Positions 1-12,545 of a DNA stretch of 64,000 bases are shown here, piece by piece. Origin of the DNA: Galerina marginata (lineage: Eukaryota > Basidiomycota > Agaricomycetes > Agaricales > Galerinaceae); assembly GCA_023014335.1 (NCBI GenBank), contig JAECYW010000012.1, positions 1,860,001 through 1,924,000 on the forward strand, given 5' to 3'. How positions within the stretch are numbered: position 1 is the stretch's first letter; each line of letters opens with the position of its first letter. A program made the translations under genes and the position numbers. The notes below the pieces were generated by a model. That model had not been told where the DNA came from. It made no database searches and worked only from the letters and a program-made list of their open reading frames with translations.

Positions 1-49
1 AAATTTGGTAGCCTAACCCCGTTCTAGGTCAATAGCGTGGCCCTACTAA

Positions 50-905
50 GCCAATTGCATTGCATGGCGTTTAGGAGTCCCTTTTTATTTATTTTTCTGT
101 TTTTGAATTTCAGAATTTAAGTATGTATTGACAGTAAAAACTATTTGACAAGAGTTCATCTATGATGAAGACCAAAGGAAAGCGAGCATAAGCACTTCGC
201 GACAGTAGAAACTATTTGACAAGAGTCGGCAGGCATTGCTAGAGCATGGGCTAATAGCCCATGTGAACTTGCTGAAGGTTGGGAGGTGGTCGTTCGGGAG
301 CTAGAAACTAAGCGCATAAGTGATCAATATGAATGAATAACTTTTAACCCACGGAAGAGTCGTGCCGAAGAGCAAATCAGACTCGGCCATTTCCTACAAC
401 GCCCCTTCGAGGCGTCGTGTACCTATCGGGCATGCGGTGAACCCAATTCGTGCGCCGTGACGGCGCCCATGCCAGCTTCAACGCTCATCAAAGGCAGTGC
501 CCTGGAGCGAGAGGTAACCGATGACACCGGCGACTTTTCCGATGGTCAATCGCGAGCCGCAGTGGTGATACGTTGGGCGGCGCCATGAGGAGATGCTTGG
601 GATGGTAAAATCAATCTAAGTAACACGAAGAGAATTGAGAAATGAGAACCCACCTGCACCGGCTCATTGTCTTCACAACCCCTCTCGCAAGCATTGTGCA
701 GGGTCCGCTTCGTTAATCAGGCGGACATAGTTGCTGAGGGCGAGGGGGTTCATGCAGGTGTGACGAATCATACTCGCTGGGTGTTGGCATAGGTTGGCAG
801 ACGTGGCTGACGCGGCTGGAGCTGCTAATGGGGAGCCATGGACGGCGTCCGTGTTCTTGGATGTTCGGGGAAAAGCAGGGGACGTGGGCGATAGCAAACG
901 GTAAT
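50..905. repeat. Dispersed repeat, copy A
   Basis: Two blocks, about 55-245 and 640-905, match blocks in the same order and orientation at about 39555-39670 and 39905-40090. The first block is marked by GCATTGCATGGCGTTTAGGA and by AAGTATGTATTGACAG. The second block holds AACCCACCTGC, CCTCTCGCAA, TTCGTTAATC and GGCGTCCG motifs. By eye the blocks are roughly 70-80% alike and the spacer lengths differ. On the minus strand the second block can be read as a short peptide around 'RTSKNTDAVH' in copy A and 'RTSKKADAAH' in copy B, so it may derive from a coding exon. Family unknown; an old transposon or a segmental duplication would both fit. Confidence 0.6.
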
Positions 906-3900
906 CCATGAAAGGTGGGATGTTGACGACAGCCCTACGGTACCGGTACAGACGAGCAGGTGCAAAGAAATCCGCGGTTGGTGGTGTATGACTCCACGGT
1001 CGTTGCTAATAATTCCGTGCCCAACCCCGCGCCTCCACATACATGTTTGCTTCCTCCTTCGACTCCTTCAACGGGTATTGTTGAGGGTGCTCTATCGCTT
1101 CAGTCTGACTGTGCACGGAGGGTGAAACGGTGTCCCGAAGATTGAGACTGAGGCCTGAGGGCTGGTGTTCTGAGTCACCAAAACAGTCGGTGTCGAGGCC
1201 GTGGTTTGAGGAACGGACTCTGGACGTCACCCTCCCGACCGCGGCAGGGAAAGAAGGCGAAGGAGCGGTGGTTCAGTGGCAATGTTGGAAATCCAGGAGC
1301 AAACGGGATTGAGAGCGGCAGAGCAATGTTGAGCGGCAAGCAAAATGCACCTGCGCCGCAAAGTGGAGCAACGTTGAATTGCCCCGGACGTTTAGTGAAG
1401 CTGGGTCAGAGAAAGTAAGAGCAGCAAAAAGATTAGGACGTAAGAGTGAAAGAACCTCTGAAGCCCAGAAGCTCACGGCGCACAAAAACAATGACTTGCC
1501 TGGGAGGACAACGTGGCTGAAGACTGCGGATAACTTGTCGCTGGGTCGGCATATTTGCGGCGGCGGGGATTGTACGCACATCAATTTCTTGGCCCACCGG
1601 AAGACCTCGGCTATCGAAATTTATAGACTCCGCCCTGTATGTGTGTTGGTCTGGGGTGGCCTATCGTTTTGCTTTCAGCTGTAAAATGGTCATCAAAAGG
1701 GTCGTCCTACCTTTTCATCAGGGCAAACTCGGCGAATTTTCGAACTTTGGTGTCTTCCGTAATTTCGCTGATTGTTTTCTTATAATGTTGCTGACCATTC
1801 CCTTCCACTTTCAGTCTTGCTTCCTGCCTTCATCTCTCAGTCGCCTTCAATCACCTCTCCGTTTCCTTACTTTTCCGGCGTCCGCCTCCTCATGCCCCAT
1901 GAAAACTGTAGCAGTAGTTTTTCTTTATTGCCAATATTGTCATTTTAACTAACTTGATGTCTTTTTGAAGGGCTCTACGATATGAACGATTGCCAACGAA
2001 CACGCTGCCGCGTCGCCTCGCGAACCCTCCCCTCATCCATCCAATCTGACGTCCGTGGGCCAACGATCGGGACCGCGCATCAGTTCTGCAGGATGACAGA
2101 CCGTAAAAGAGAGCCAGGGCTTGGTAACCTACGAGGTCAGTAACGAAACGAGTCGCAGACTCGTTTCCCTTTGTTCTTGTTCCACGCCGCTTACTGCTGA
2201 TTTACCTAGCCCATCCCCATTATCGCCTCATCGGCATCGCCGCTACCCCCTGCAGCATCCCTTCGCCTACCCTGACACAGACTGGCCCCGTTTTCGACCC
2301 CAATACACCCCCCCTCCTCAAGCAGCAGTAGCAACATAGGTCTGTTATTCCTATGCACCGCGACGACGAGCAGTAGCAACGTACGACTGATGCCTCTATT
2401 CACGACGATGCGGTACTTCTACTGGAGCTGATAGAATAGGAAAATGACGAGGGGAGTAGCAGCATTGAGGACTAATGCTCTGGACCCGACGACCCGCATT
2501 CGCTCGTTTCAATTGCCTTGGCCTCTGTAAACTCGTTCTAATTCTAGCGATATGCACACTTACCGTCTACCGCCTGAACTCTCAAGAAACTTTGGTACTA
2601 CCATCGGATAGATAATTGGATTGATTTTTAGAGAGGTACCGAGAAAAAGTAAGCGTCTAATCATACCTTTGAAGGTTTGCTTATCAGCTTACCATCTTCC
2701 AAGCATCCCAAGTCCCGCCTCGATGCGCCGACCGGCCGAGTTTTAAGTGCCACGGTTTTATGCCCTCTTCTCTCGTTGAGCTGACCTTACCCGTGTAGCT
2801 TGAAAACTTTCAGTGCCCGCATGTCGAATGACCTCATGTTTATGACTTGGTGCGCATTTTGAAACCGACCTGACTATTCAACAAGGTTACAATTCGTTCT
2901 TTTACTCAGAGATGGCTAACTTACGAGAAATATTTAGGTGCCATCGTCCTGACCCAAAACATCAAGTACGCTGTGTAGAATTGTTACGAGCATGTTCGGC
3001 GACGCATACACTCGGGATAGCAGTTTTGAGTGCATTTAAATGCCTTGCGTGGCTTCAGAGGGTCGCTTCAAAGCGAAAAACTCTTCGTTTCCTTGGAGGC
3101 TCTCCTCCCCTGGATACCTCTCGCCCGCCTCATTTTCCAAGGTTGATGCCGCATTTAAAGCCTCCTTGCAGCCTCCCACCTTCCTTTTCTGCGTGCCGAG
3201 AACATCACGCAGCTCGTGTCGCATACCCAATCTATGTATCGATAAGTAAGAGATGGCCTGTATGCAGTGGCGCCGTGAGGTGATAAGCTTTCGGGCAGCT
3301 TGCTCAGCGACGAACGAAGGCTTATTCAGACTGTTAAATCGGGGATAGCGACCAGTACATAGCTATGTATTTAATAAAGCATGATATTTAACGTTAGGTT
3401 CGAAGGACTGACAGGTTTACTGCCGAGTTACTACAATACGAACATCTTGGGCTTTGTTAGTGGATGTGTATCGTGAATGCCTTCCTTTGCTCATCAACTG
3501 GGTCACGAGGAGCCAACCAAAGGCTGGCGACGAGTGGCGCTTCAAAAAGGAGTTGAATACTATGTAGTTTAACTAATGAATATGCACTGAAATACCCAAC
3601 GCGTCCGGAACAGTGTAAAAAATACAAGCATGCGGCCGCTACGTGCCGGGGCTCCCACAGGCTCCCTCGAAGACCCTGCTCTGTCGGCACTCGGAGTTGC
3701 GCCTCCATAGTGGATTAAAAAGGTTGTAAGGACCAGATATACAAAATTGAAGTCAAATGAGGATTTTTGCTAGTGACAAAAGAGTCGAATTAGCCCGAAG
3801 GAGTGGATTATGTACTGCAAGAACCAGGGATGGAATAAGCGCCGAGAGACCGGATGCGCAAGGAGACGAGAATTGCCAATGCTAAACGAGGAAGAGATGT

Positions 3901-6276
3901 GAGAAGATCAACAAACAAAACTGATTGACAATGTGCAAGTTGAGAGCAAATACACCAACTCGACTGGGGACGACTTTTGGCGTGCGAAGCAGCGGCCCAC
4001 AACCAAGTACTAGTATTTTTCCATTCCGCAGTGATAGTAGTATACGCACGAGAAAATTGATGTTAATATTATGGAGATTATTCACTGCTGTAAAGAGAAA
4101 TTTTCATGGATACAATGCACTCAGAACTATTTATTTACGGTGCCATGGGTCATAATATGCTACGCGTGGAGTTTCCGCGCGCCTGTTTTGCCTTAGAGTG
4201 TCACATTAGTCACAGAATGTAAGTAACCATGTGAACACCACAATGATCATCCCACGGTAAGATTTCCTTATATATTCACGAATGGGAAATTGTGATCCGC
4301 ACTTCAGCCTGTTTAGGCAAGCAATATCTTCCGAACCATGCGCGACCTTGTTGAAACGATTCTGCAAGCCGAATGGATTTGGGCATTCAAGTTGATTTCA
4401 ACAATCTGAGGCGAATAGAAAGTTTTGGAATTCCAAACTCTTACCGAATCACAGGAAGTCGACCGTTATCATTAATGTACCATTACATCTACGGAAAAAT
4501 GACTCGTATAACCCACTCAGCGTGGTGGCTCACAAGCGAAGTGTTCTGTGCGAAGCCCGGCCATAAGAATATATGGGACGTTCTGATGTTCACAGATAAT
4601 GATGGATGCTGACAAGCTTCACCACAAACTATGGTGAGGTTTTAGTAATTCAATTGGATCCATGGAGACTTCGATTCGAGTTATCTAAAAGGGATAAGAT
4701 TCTGTCAAAAGAAATTGGGGTGGGGTTGTTGTGAGGGCAAACTTCCCCGCATATCCTATCACCCGCACACACCTCTTCCCGGTGCATTGGCGTAATTCAC
4801 GATCTGCGCGATCTGATTCCCTCAATCCTATCCATTTTTGGACCAAGTTTATTCTCATAAAGATTGGAAGAAATCGACCGGTTCTCGGACACATAATCGC
4901 GAAGTTCCACACCCCATAATGCAAGCCAAGAATACACCCATCTCTGCAATACCCGCAAACTGCCCCACCAAGCTTAAAAGACACAGCAATCCCCTTGCTA
5001 CTGAACTTGACCCAAAGGGTGCGCGACTTCTCTCATACAGCGAATCGCGCTATTATTTACATCATTGCCAGACCTTAAGCCTTCCTTGCCTAAAGACGGC
5101 CAAGTGCCTGCACAGATTATCACTCTCGGTACGTGATTTCTTTTTTATGGGAGTTAGGTTTTTCTTCATCATAACTCCTTATCTCGAAGGCGAGCATTTC
5201 GTTCCCATCTTGTGGCCAAATTGTGGTAAGTATTTATTCCCCAGAACGATTTTGAATACATCTCATTAAAATCCACCTCATACGGCCTTCGCACGTACAG
5301 TTGTTTCTGTAGAAGAGTTCAAGGTGGTCCAAGAAAGTTCTGACTCCGATCAAGAACTTCCAGATCTTATCGACTGTGACACGCCCGAATGTTGCGAAAC
5401 ATGGGGATCCGGCTCAGTAGATAGAACGCTAGGATATTTTAAATCCACGTTCGTTCCATATTTTATGTGCAATATTTCGTTTTCCCAAATAATTCCAGGT
5501 CCCTGGGTACTTCAAATGTTCGCATTCACCGTCAAGAAAATGCCGCTCATAGCAATACTCAGGCTGAAGTTGCGCTGCAAGGTTACTCGTTGTTCCCTTT
5601 GACTGAAGCACAGGAAGCTATCCAGGGTTCGGACCGTACCATGCACTGAAAGTCTGCCATACACGCGAAATCTTGTTCCATTTCATGGCATCCGATGGGT
5701 TTTGTCAATCTTGGCATTATTCCCCTTCCCTTTTACTTTGTTCGTCGTTTGTCAAGCGCACATAATAAAGCAAATCATTTTGGCCAAATTTTTTTTGATA
5801 CTGCTGTCTCTACGATTTCTAAATCCAGTACCCAGCAATGGCAATTTTCTAAAATTTTGAACCGTTTCTTCCTTTCCAAATCCAATTTCCGATCCTCCTG
5901 TCCTCGTGGCGTCGGCCAGAAATCTGTTCCTTGGGTTTACCTGCTGGAAACTTTTTTTTCAAGGATGTGTTTCAGTGCAAACTATCAATGTGCGAAAATC
6001 GGTGACATCCAGATATGGCCTTCGAAAGCATTTTCCACCGCTCGACTTGTCTGCCGGTCTGATTAATTTGTGGACCGCGACGTGAAAATAACTTTGGCGC
6101 ACTGAAACCGTCACCTGGATGGACGGATGGGTATACTTAACCGGGGCGGCTCCTACCAGGTAACTACCGGAGAAGAGCGAGTGAGTTTTCTTACAATACT
6201 GCATTGGGTCTTCAAACGGTGGCGACGGCCCACCAGGAGTTCACCTGGAGTGCAGAGATTCGCTGATAAAGAATCA
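906..6276. other. Gene-poor stretch
   Basis: I see no gene I can support. The open frames here are short, overlap on both strands and lack recognisable domains or convincing splice chains, apart from the weak two-exon frame listed at 5301-5649. Confidence 0.5.
5301..5649 (+). CDS. Possible two-exon coding fragment, unknown
   Basis: Two frames join in phase if an intron with GTGCAA donor and TTCCAG acceptor is removed: exon about 5301-5464 and exon 5497-5649. The result is an acidic stretch (SSDSDQELPDL) followed by a Ser/Gln-rich tail and a stop. No start codon is obvious, so an upstream exon would be needed. It lies 0.6 kb upstream of the double RNase H1-N gene and could be a lost 5' part or an unrelated relic. 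Weak call based only on splice-phase continuity and composition. Confidence 0.25.
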
Positions 6277-7332
6277 ATGTCGGTTCCATCGGAACCCTCT
6301 ATGGAGGTGTTTAACCGCCTTGCCTGGATGTCGTAAGACTTCGAAGACTCGGGTAATTGAGAACAAGGGCTTTCCATGTGGGCTTCCTCCCGATATTATC
6401 TTGCCCTAATTGGGCCATCATTTGCCCGAGATACCTTTGAATAAATATTCTGTATATCGCCTTGTTTCAAAGATCAAGTCTCTTCTTCGTGCCCCCCCGT
6501 TGATACGACTAATGGATCTCTGCTCCTGCGAACCAAGCGTTATATCGACAGAGACAGGTCTGTGTTCAGAAGACTCCAATATTACGCAAACGCTAATAAC
6601 TTTCAAGACGCCGCAGATGTTTTTGAACGTTCCCTTACTTACTGCAGTAGTCGTTGTCGCCTTCTTCCTCTCGAAGAGCTTCGTTGGTATAGTGTGGTAG
6701 TAGGGAAGGCTCCTGGTGTTATCCAAGGACAGTGAGTCAAACAAGTCTATTTTTCAAAGTGCGCCGTTGAATCGTGATCCATAGCGATGCCATGAAGGAA
6801 AATACCCAAGGAGTTGCTGGCGGAATTTCCTGGTATTTCCAACGCGAAGAAGAGGCTCTGAACCATTTTATTATGTCGCTCAAGGCCGGGCTGGTAACCC
6901 GCATAACGCAAAACACTACGTCAACGCAGCTTTCTATGTCCGACCTTCCAGAACTTCGCGGATTTAAAATTGACAATCAAGGTATGCTTCTATGCTTGAT
7001 TCATGTTCATCTAATGACAATACCCTTCATAGCGAACCTTGGAAAGGGCAACTGGAATGTTGTTAGTATTGGCCGCGATCCGGGAGTATTCTTTAGCAGG
7101 TGTGTTCCTGGATTTTGTTCCGTAATATAAAGAAACTTACAGTGCATGTAGCCTCGAAATCTCACGGAACATTCTCCACGTAAAAGGTGGACGCTCACAG
7201 GCATTCAGAAGCAGAGGTGCAGCAGTGAAAAAATTCAAGCAGTTGTTGCGGGACGGCGAGGTTTTGCGCGTTCAACCTCAACCTGATACACGTGAAGTCC
7301 TTGGTTTGTCAGATTTTCCTCAATATGCCTAG
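6277..7332 (+). CDS. Double RNase H1 N-terminal (viroplasmin-fold) domain protein
   Basis: Six exons (6277-6306, 6347-6377, 6473-6731, 6785-6981, 7033-7099, 7143-7332) join in phase to 257 codons plus stop. Two modules resemble the small N-terminal domain of eukaryotic RNase H1 (Cauli_VI/viroplasmin fold), which binds RNA/DNA hybrids. Module 1 begins YSVVVGKAPGVIQG and continues with a GVAGG turn and an aromatic-basic FQREEEA helix. Module 2 begins WNVVSIGRDPGVFF and ends GAAVKKFKQLL. The signature G(K/R)xPGV is present in both. No RNase H catalytic domain follows; the frame stops about 30 residues after module 2. Agaricomycetes carry many stand-alone proteins of this kind, of unknown role. 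The first two tiny exons are the least certain part; exons 3-6 are solid by phase and splice consensus. Confidence 0.72.
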
Positions 7333-9216
7333 TGTCCGAATTTCTGTTGCTACAATTTCATTGCGAATGATTAGATTGGACATGCACGTACTTAGAATAT
7401 TGCATCTTGAGATGAAGCTTTGGACCGGGTTACCTTCCTTTGCGTCGAGGAATTGTGGTTGAATGACCTAAGTACGGGCTTTTCCGACCAGACTTTTCGA
7501 TACCCTCGACTACCCGATTTGGAAATGATCTTTACTAATATATATTTACAACAGGAATTCAAGAACCGTTCGGAGGGAAGTTAGCGTAAACAAAAACATG
7601 TGCCAGGATTATGTCGTTTCATTCTCAAATTCTTATTTTTAAAAAAAGCAAACCCGAGCCCAGCACTGGTCGACATCGGGATAAAAACGCATACCCGACG
7701 CAACTAGGGACAATTAAGGCTTCCTGCGCCGTTGAGATACAGTGGATTTGCCTCAGTTTATCTATAATATGACATACTCCGGGTTTCATCAGGTCGTGTA
7801 CGCTCGTATACCGCCGTGGTGGAAAACCGGCGACCGAGACCTCAGACAATCTAAAAAAATCCCCGCTTCGCCTTCTAGAAGGGTCATTGTTATCAAATCC
7901 GATCTGTGAAAGCGAAGTTGAGGAGCGCCTCTTTCACTCGGATCCCAGGAATAGTGCTAGGAAACTCGTCTTCTAATCAGAGGAACAGCTGAGTTATTTA
8001 AACTAGAATGTAAACTCCTTCCTCAGCTGAATCGTATTTAAGCAAAAGAAGAAATTGTTAAACTCACCGGACACGGACCCGGGATTGAACCTACTGCTTG
8101 GAATCAGCGTTCATATTTCCATCTAATTTATTGAGTTGGACAAGCTCCGTTCCCAATCGATCTCATTTGATTTGCCATCGTGGGGTGCCAGTGATAAAAA
8201 AGAACTCCTGAACTTCGGTATGTGGATTCTGGATGAATGTGGGCTATGTGGACTAGGGTAGAGAGTGCGCAATTAACTCCGATGATCGAACGATAATTAC
8301 GATATCTGTTTGGTTCATTCTCCATGATAATTACTAAGGGTCTAAGGGGTGTATTCAGCCGGCGTCGCGACGCAGTCAGTGGTCACCTCCGTGTGAAGCT
8401 GAACTGGAACAAAAAACTGTCTGCCTTTATTTGTGAATAAAGTCACTGAGACGCAACAAAGAACCATCGTTTGTCCGGATACCCTGCGTAGTGCCAGGAT
8501 CCGAGAGCATATGCCAGGGAAGCCCTTCGCACCTTCACACAGTTCGCCTCTCCGCATACTACATCATGCTCTGCTGAAATCCTGGTGAAATAAAGAAATC
8601 ACCCTTTCATATAGGATTTATAATTTATCTAACGCAGTAGCTGAGAGCGCGATCGAAGTTCGTTCCTTCTGTTAAATAGATGGTGAAGTCCTCATTGTCC
8701 CACCGTCATATCCCGCCCGGTATTTTAGTGTTCTTCAGCTACCCAGCATGCCCCACCTCCCAGACTAAAGACTTAGAAACATTCCGGAGCTCAAAAAATT
8801 ATCTGTTGTGGCTCAACGCAACGGGACGTCACACATTCACCCTTTGCCTCCTGTATTTCACTAGAATTTGTGCACCCTTCTCTGCGGGGAAAAGGGCCAA
8901 ACTCGTGGATAAGCCCGCGTATTTTTGGGGTGGAAATTGATGACTCACGGCAATAATCAATCCCTGTATTTCGATAAAATTATGCATTCAATTCTTCGGA
9001 TTAAATGTGAATCGTAATGTCCCATGGCCTACGATCGAATTATTACTTCCGCGTCCTCATCATCGCACACGGTCTCCGACATTCGTATTCTCGGTGCGCT
9101 TTTAAACTCCAAGGTCGACAGATTAAATTTTGCAAGCCTCAGAGGGGCAATAATTTATTTCGTGAAATCGAATGATAAAGTATGGAAGAAACTCTTTGGT
9201 TAGACGAATATAAACC
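7333..9216. other. Intergenic, nothing recognised
   Basis: No supported gene. A minus-strand motif near 8070-8100 resembles a Pol III B box but has no matching A box or T stem (see rejected items). Confidence 0.45.
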
Positions 9217-10709
9217 ATGGGAGATACAGCAACAAATCCGCCGAACTCCAATACAAACATGTCCCAAATGCGCGAAAGAAGATGCCGAATTCCCGGTCGT
9301 ACTTTCTGCGGAGGTACCGAGAGCGTGGTTCTGTATAAAGAACCGTGTTGGTACTACCTTTTGTGTTTTTACCTCCCCGGAACCATGGAATACAACTGGA
9401 CAACAGAGCCTGGCATCACCCCACCTCCGAAAGCAGGCCAGCAACCCCTCTCGTTTGAATATCTTCGTTTCAATCCTCTAGGTTTGTATGACCTACGTCG
9501 ACGCCTTGGGGCTCTACGTGGAGAGCCCGGCGTGTACACAACCTATAGGTCCAATTTTGACGCCGCGGATTTGGCATGGTTCACACCTGGCCTCGCTACA
9601 GCTGTCTCTACAGTGACTGGTTCCCCGCGATTTTCCCCTCAATTCATTGAACTGATGGATTCTACTCCTCGGGGTATTGCTGGCAGCGATATGCGCCGTG
9701 AATTTCGCCAGCGCATCCGCAAGTTAACATTCGACTCCGTAAGTGCTCTTATCCTGTATACCTTGAAATACTTTCTAATGTTATTATAATCTAGGCTGCC
9801 CTCTGGGATCGCACATTTGGCGGAACCACACTCGTTATCCATGTGGAAGGCGCAACACGTCCCAATGCTCCAAAGCGCCCAGAATTCGTGAAAGCAGATG
9901 TTTACTTTCCCGCGTACCTTCACCAAGAAGATGCGTCCTACTCGACCTCCGTTTCGGAGCTTATCCAAAAATTTATCGTCGAAATTGGCATCCCCACTAT
10001 TCACCGCTTTGAGCGTTGTGCTCGCAGAATCTGGCCCTTGAGGCAAGAAGGCCCAGCTTTCACACCACTTCCCCAGCAGGACTTGCTACCTCCTTCATTA
10101 CCTCCTGGTTCGAGTACCTTCGTATATCACGGAAGGCCAGTCAGTGATCCGAACGTCGTAACGGGTTCAACAGCCCCGAAAGTCGTGGTCATTGACTCCG
10201 ATAGCGAGGACGAGGACGAGAACGAGAACGACGAAAATCCTATGTCCGATCAGCTGCAAACAGAAGTAATTGCCGCCCAGAAGCTCCTTTTTCTGGCCCA
10301 AAAGTCTCTGTTGGAAGCAAGTCACCGCGAGCGAGAGCTTCGGACACAGCTTGCTCGCACTCAAGCAATCGAAAGAGCATTTTCGACTCCTTCCAGCCCT
10401 CGAAATCACCCTGTCCATCGCCCTATATTCCAACCATCCAGACCTCACGCGTCTGCTTCAGCGGGATTACCTACCCTGTCCTCGCATTCGGTTGAAGGCA
10501 GCCCTCCTTCGTCATATGCAAATTTCATCCAATCAAATGACTTGGACGAACTCTTTCCCGCAATCGATATTATTCGCCGTTCCGTTAGAATGTATATGTG
10601 GAGTACGGAATTGTTGAACATTGGTGTACCAGTTGCTTTAGTGGAGGAGACCATGGAGCACATGTCACTTGAGGGGCAGAACCCAACCCTGTCGATACAA
10701 TTTAACTAG
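9217..10709 (+). CDS. Orphan gene, acidic coiled-coil protein
   Basis: Two exons, 9217-9738 and 9795-10709, separated by a 56-nt intron (GTAAGT...TCTAG, phase 0) give about 478 residues. Not recognised. The N-terminal third has several Cys residues and a PGVYTTYR segment. The second exon opens with ALWDRTFGGTTLVIHVEG, then a predicted mixed alpha/beta stretch, a strongly acidic run (DSDSEDEDENENDEN, about residue 295) and a Glu/Lys/Arg/Gln-rich helix likely to form a short coiled coil. The last 50 residues look like a helical dimer or protein-binding end. A competing frame at 9182-9481 contains a CPKC motif, so the extreme N-terminus could be wrong or frameshifted. Function unknown; the acidic patch suggests a nuclear or chromatin partner, by inference only. 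Confidence 0.6.
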
Positions 10710-12545
10710 AAATCTGCCAAATCTACTGTCTTATTATTCTCATTTTGATTCCAAGTCCTATTTATAAGGCACGTTCTTTAATTAACCGCCTAGACACTAT
10801 TTTTAGACGCCCATCAGCAAGGCCGGTGCACCGATCCGTTGTACCACATTTGCCACACGTGACATTGTGCCAAAATATTTGCAGCAGCTGTGGAGGGCTG
10901 TTTGAGCAACTAACGAGCAGTTATTGCAGAAGCCACTTAAGTTCGGCTGCTTCACCCACCACGCATGAAGTTGATTGCTCTGATTTTGTTCAAATTTTGT
11001 TCTCAGGTTTTCGACTGATCACCGCGCTGCAAGGACATATGCTGCCGCTTTGGATAGCGGCGATAGAAAGTCAGTCGAGGAGCTGGGTGGGCGGACCATG
11101 TCTAATGATTGGACATTGATTGACACTAATATGTTCAAGTTCGGAGCGCTTGGATAACTAAAAATATGCGAGTAAGCATTAAATAGCGATATGAAGGGTC
11201 GCTTAGCGGGTCCTTTCAAGCAGGGCCTCCACCGATGCGATGTGGTATTGGGTTGAGGCAGCCCCGAATGCCGCGTAGAGTGAACGCTTGCGCTTGATGA
11301 GCGACTTAACTCTGTCACAGAGTGAAAACGGTGGAGTAAGGTTATCAAACCTACAGGCCAGGGAACGCATCGAGTAGCCTGGCTATTGCGTTCCACGCCA
11401 AGGAGGATATTCGTCGGACGGCTCCTTGTCATTCATACAGGCTTGCTATCTAACAGGAAATTGCTTAGCAGATTGGGTTCTTAAAGCCATCATCGGCAGA
11501 TATGTTGATGCATTAGCTTGCGCGCATGAAGGTGGAAAACGTAGTACAAGGTCACTATGCGGTAGGCATTCCATAAGAGATTAAGTTGACCTCAAACTGA
11601 CTACTCATACGTGTCCTGCTCCATTTTTGTTCTATTGAGGTTAATTGGTTCTTCTCGACTGGCCATCGTTTTCAAGTAATCTCAAGATTGAATTTCGAAG
11701 GTTATGTGCACAACTGAATACGCTTTATGATTGTCTCTGCTTCAATGCGTTTCCTTTTTCTACAAATTTAACCTTTGTGTCTAATTTATTTCATAACGGT
11801 GGATTCGGCCTAGCAGTTCCGGCCTGGAAATCTCGGCGGCCCGTCAAGCAGGGTAGTGGTCTGGCAAGACGCGATGGCAAGGATCAAAACCCCGTCGAGC
11901 TACCGTCACAAGGACATGCTGCGCTACGGCTACTATCTGCTTTAGTCTACTCTCAGGAAGCTCGGGCTAGCATCTCCTGATCCTGTCGGCAGGTTCACTA
12001 AGCTAAGTTGCCACCGCGTTCTGGACTCGTAAATCAAATTCGAAAGTTGAAGAGTAATACATAATAAAATTCTCCGATTTTAAGGCGCGGTAGGAAATAT
12101 ACTTCATACTCTGATCAAATAATATCAATGTTTGTTTGAAAAAATTTAACGCTGAGGGGGTCAGAGGTGCAACACCGACCCGTTATCGTTCGTTGCATTT
12201 TCCCCCTTCATAACAACGGAAAATAAATGAAGAAGACCAGTTGTCCGCTGGGTGATGTTATTTATTTCACAGGGCGCGACAGCTCTCGAAAAGCTCTAAA
12301 TGTGAACTTTTTCCATCGCACTCCCGCTATCTACAAAATGTGTTACCTGTCTATGGTTCAAATATTAGTGGAGCATCCATAGATACCTTTATTTCCGGAA
12401 TTTTAATCGAGCGAGTACCTTTAGTAGGGACAATTGGATGCAGAGGGTGATTCAAGGCCAATCGATCCAGTGGCATACTTTCAGGGAAGGTAAAAAAGCT
12501 ACACAAAAAAGTACTTTAGAATTGATTGCCTAAGGTTCACATTTG
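10710..12545. other. Intergenic, nothing recognised
   Basis: Several overlapping short frames on both strands, none with a domain or a consistent splice chain. I see no gene here. Confidence 0.45.

Noticed and set aside
2121..3283. Several 60-120 residue frames in the first 4 kb
   Set aside because: Overlapping on both strands, proline/serine-rich by composition, without splice continuity or recognised motifs.
8060..8110. tRNA-like sequence on the minus strand (GGTTCAATCCC, like a T-loop/B box)
   Set aside because: The five bases on each side of the loop do not pair as a T stem, there is no A box or D arm upstream, and no acceptor stem can be formed.
9182..9481. Alternative frame with a CPKC motif overlapping the start of the 9217 gene
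   Set aside because: It cannot be spliced in phase to the strong second exon, whereas the 9217 frame can. It might reflect an N-terminal frameshift, which I noted there.
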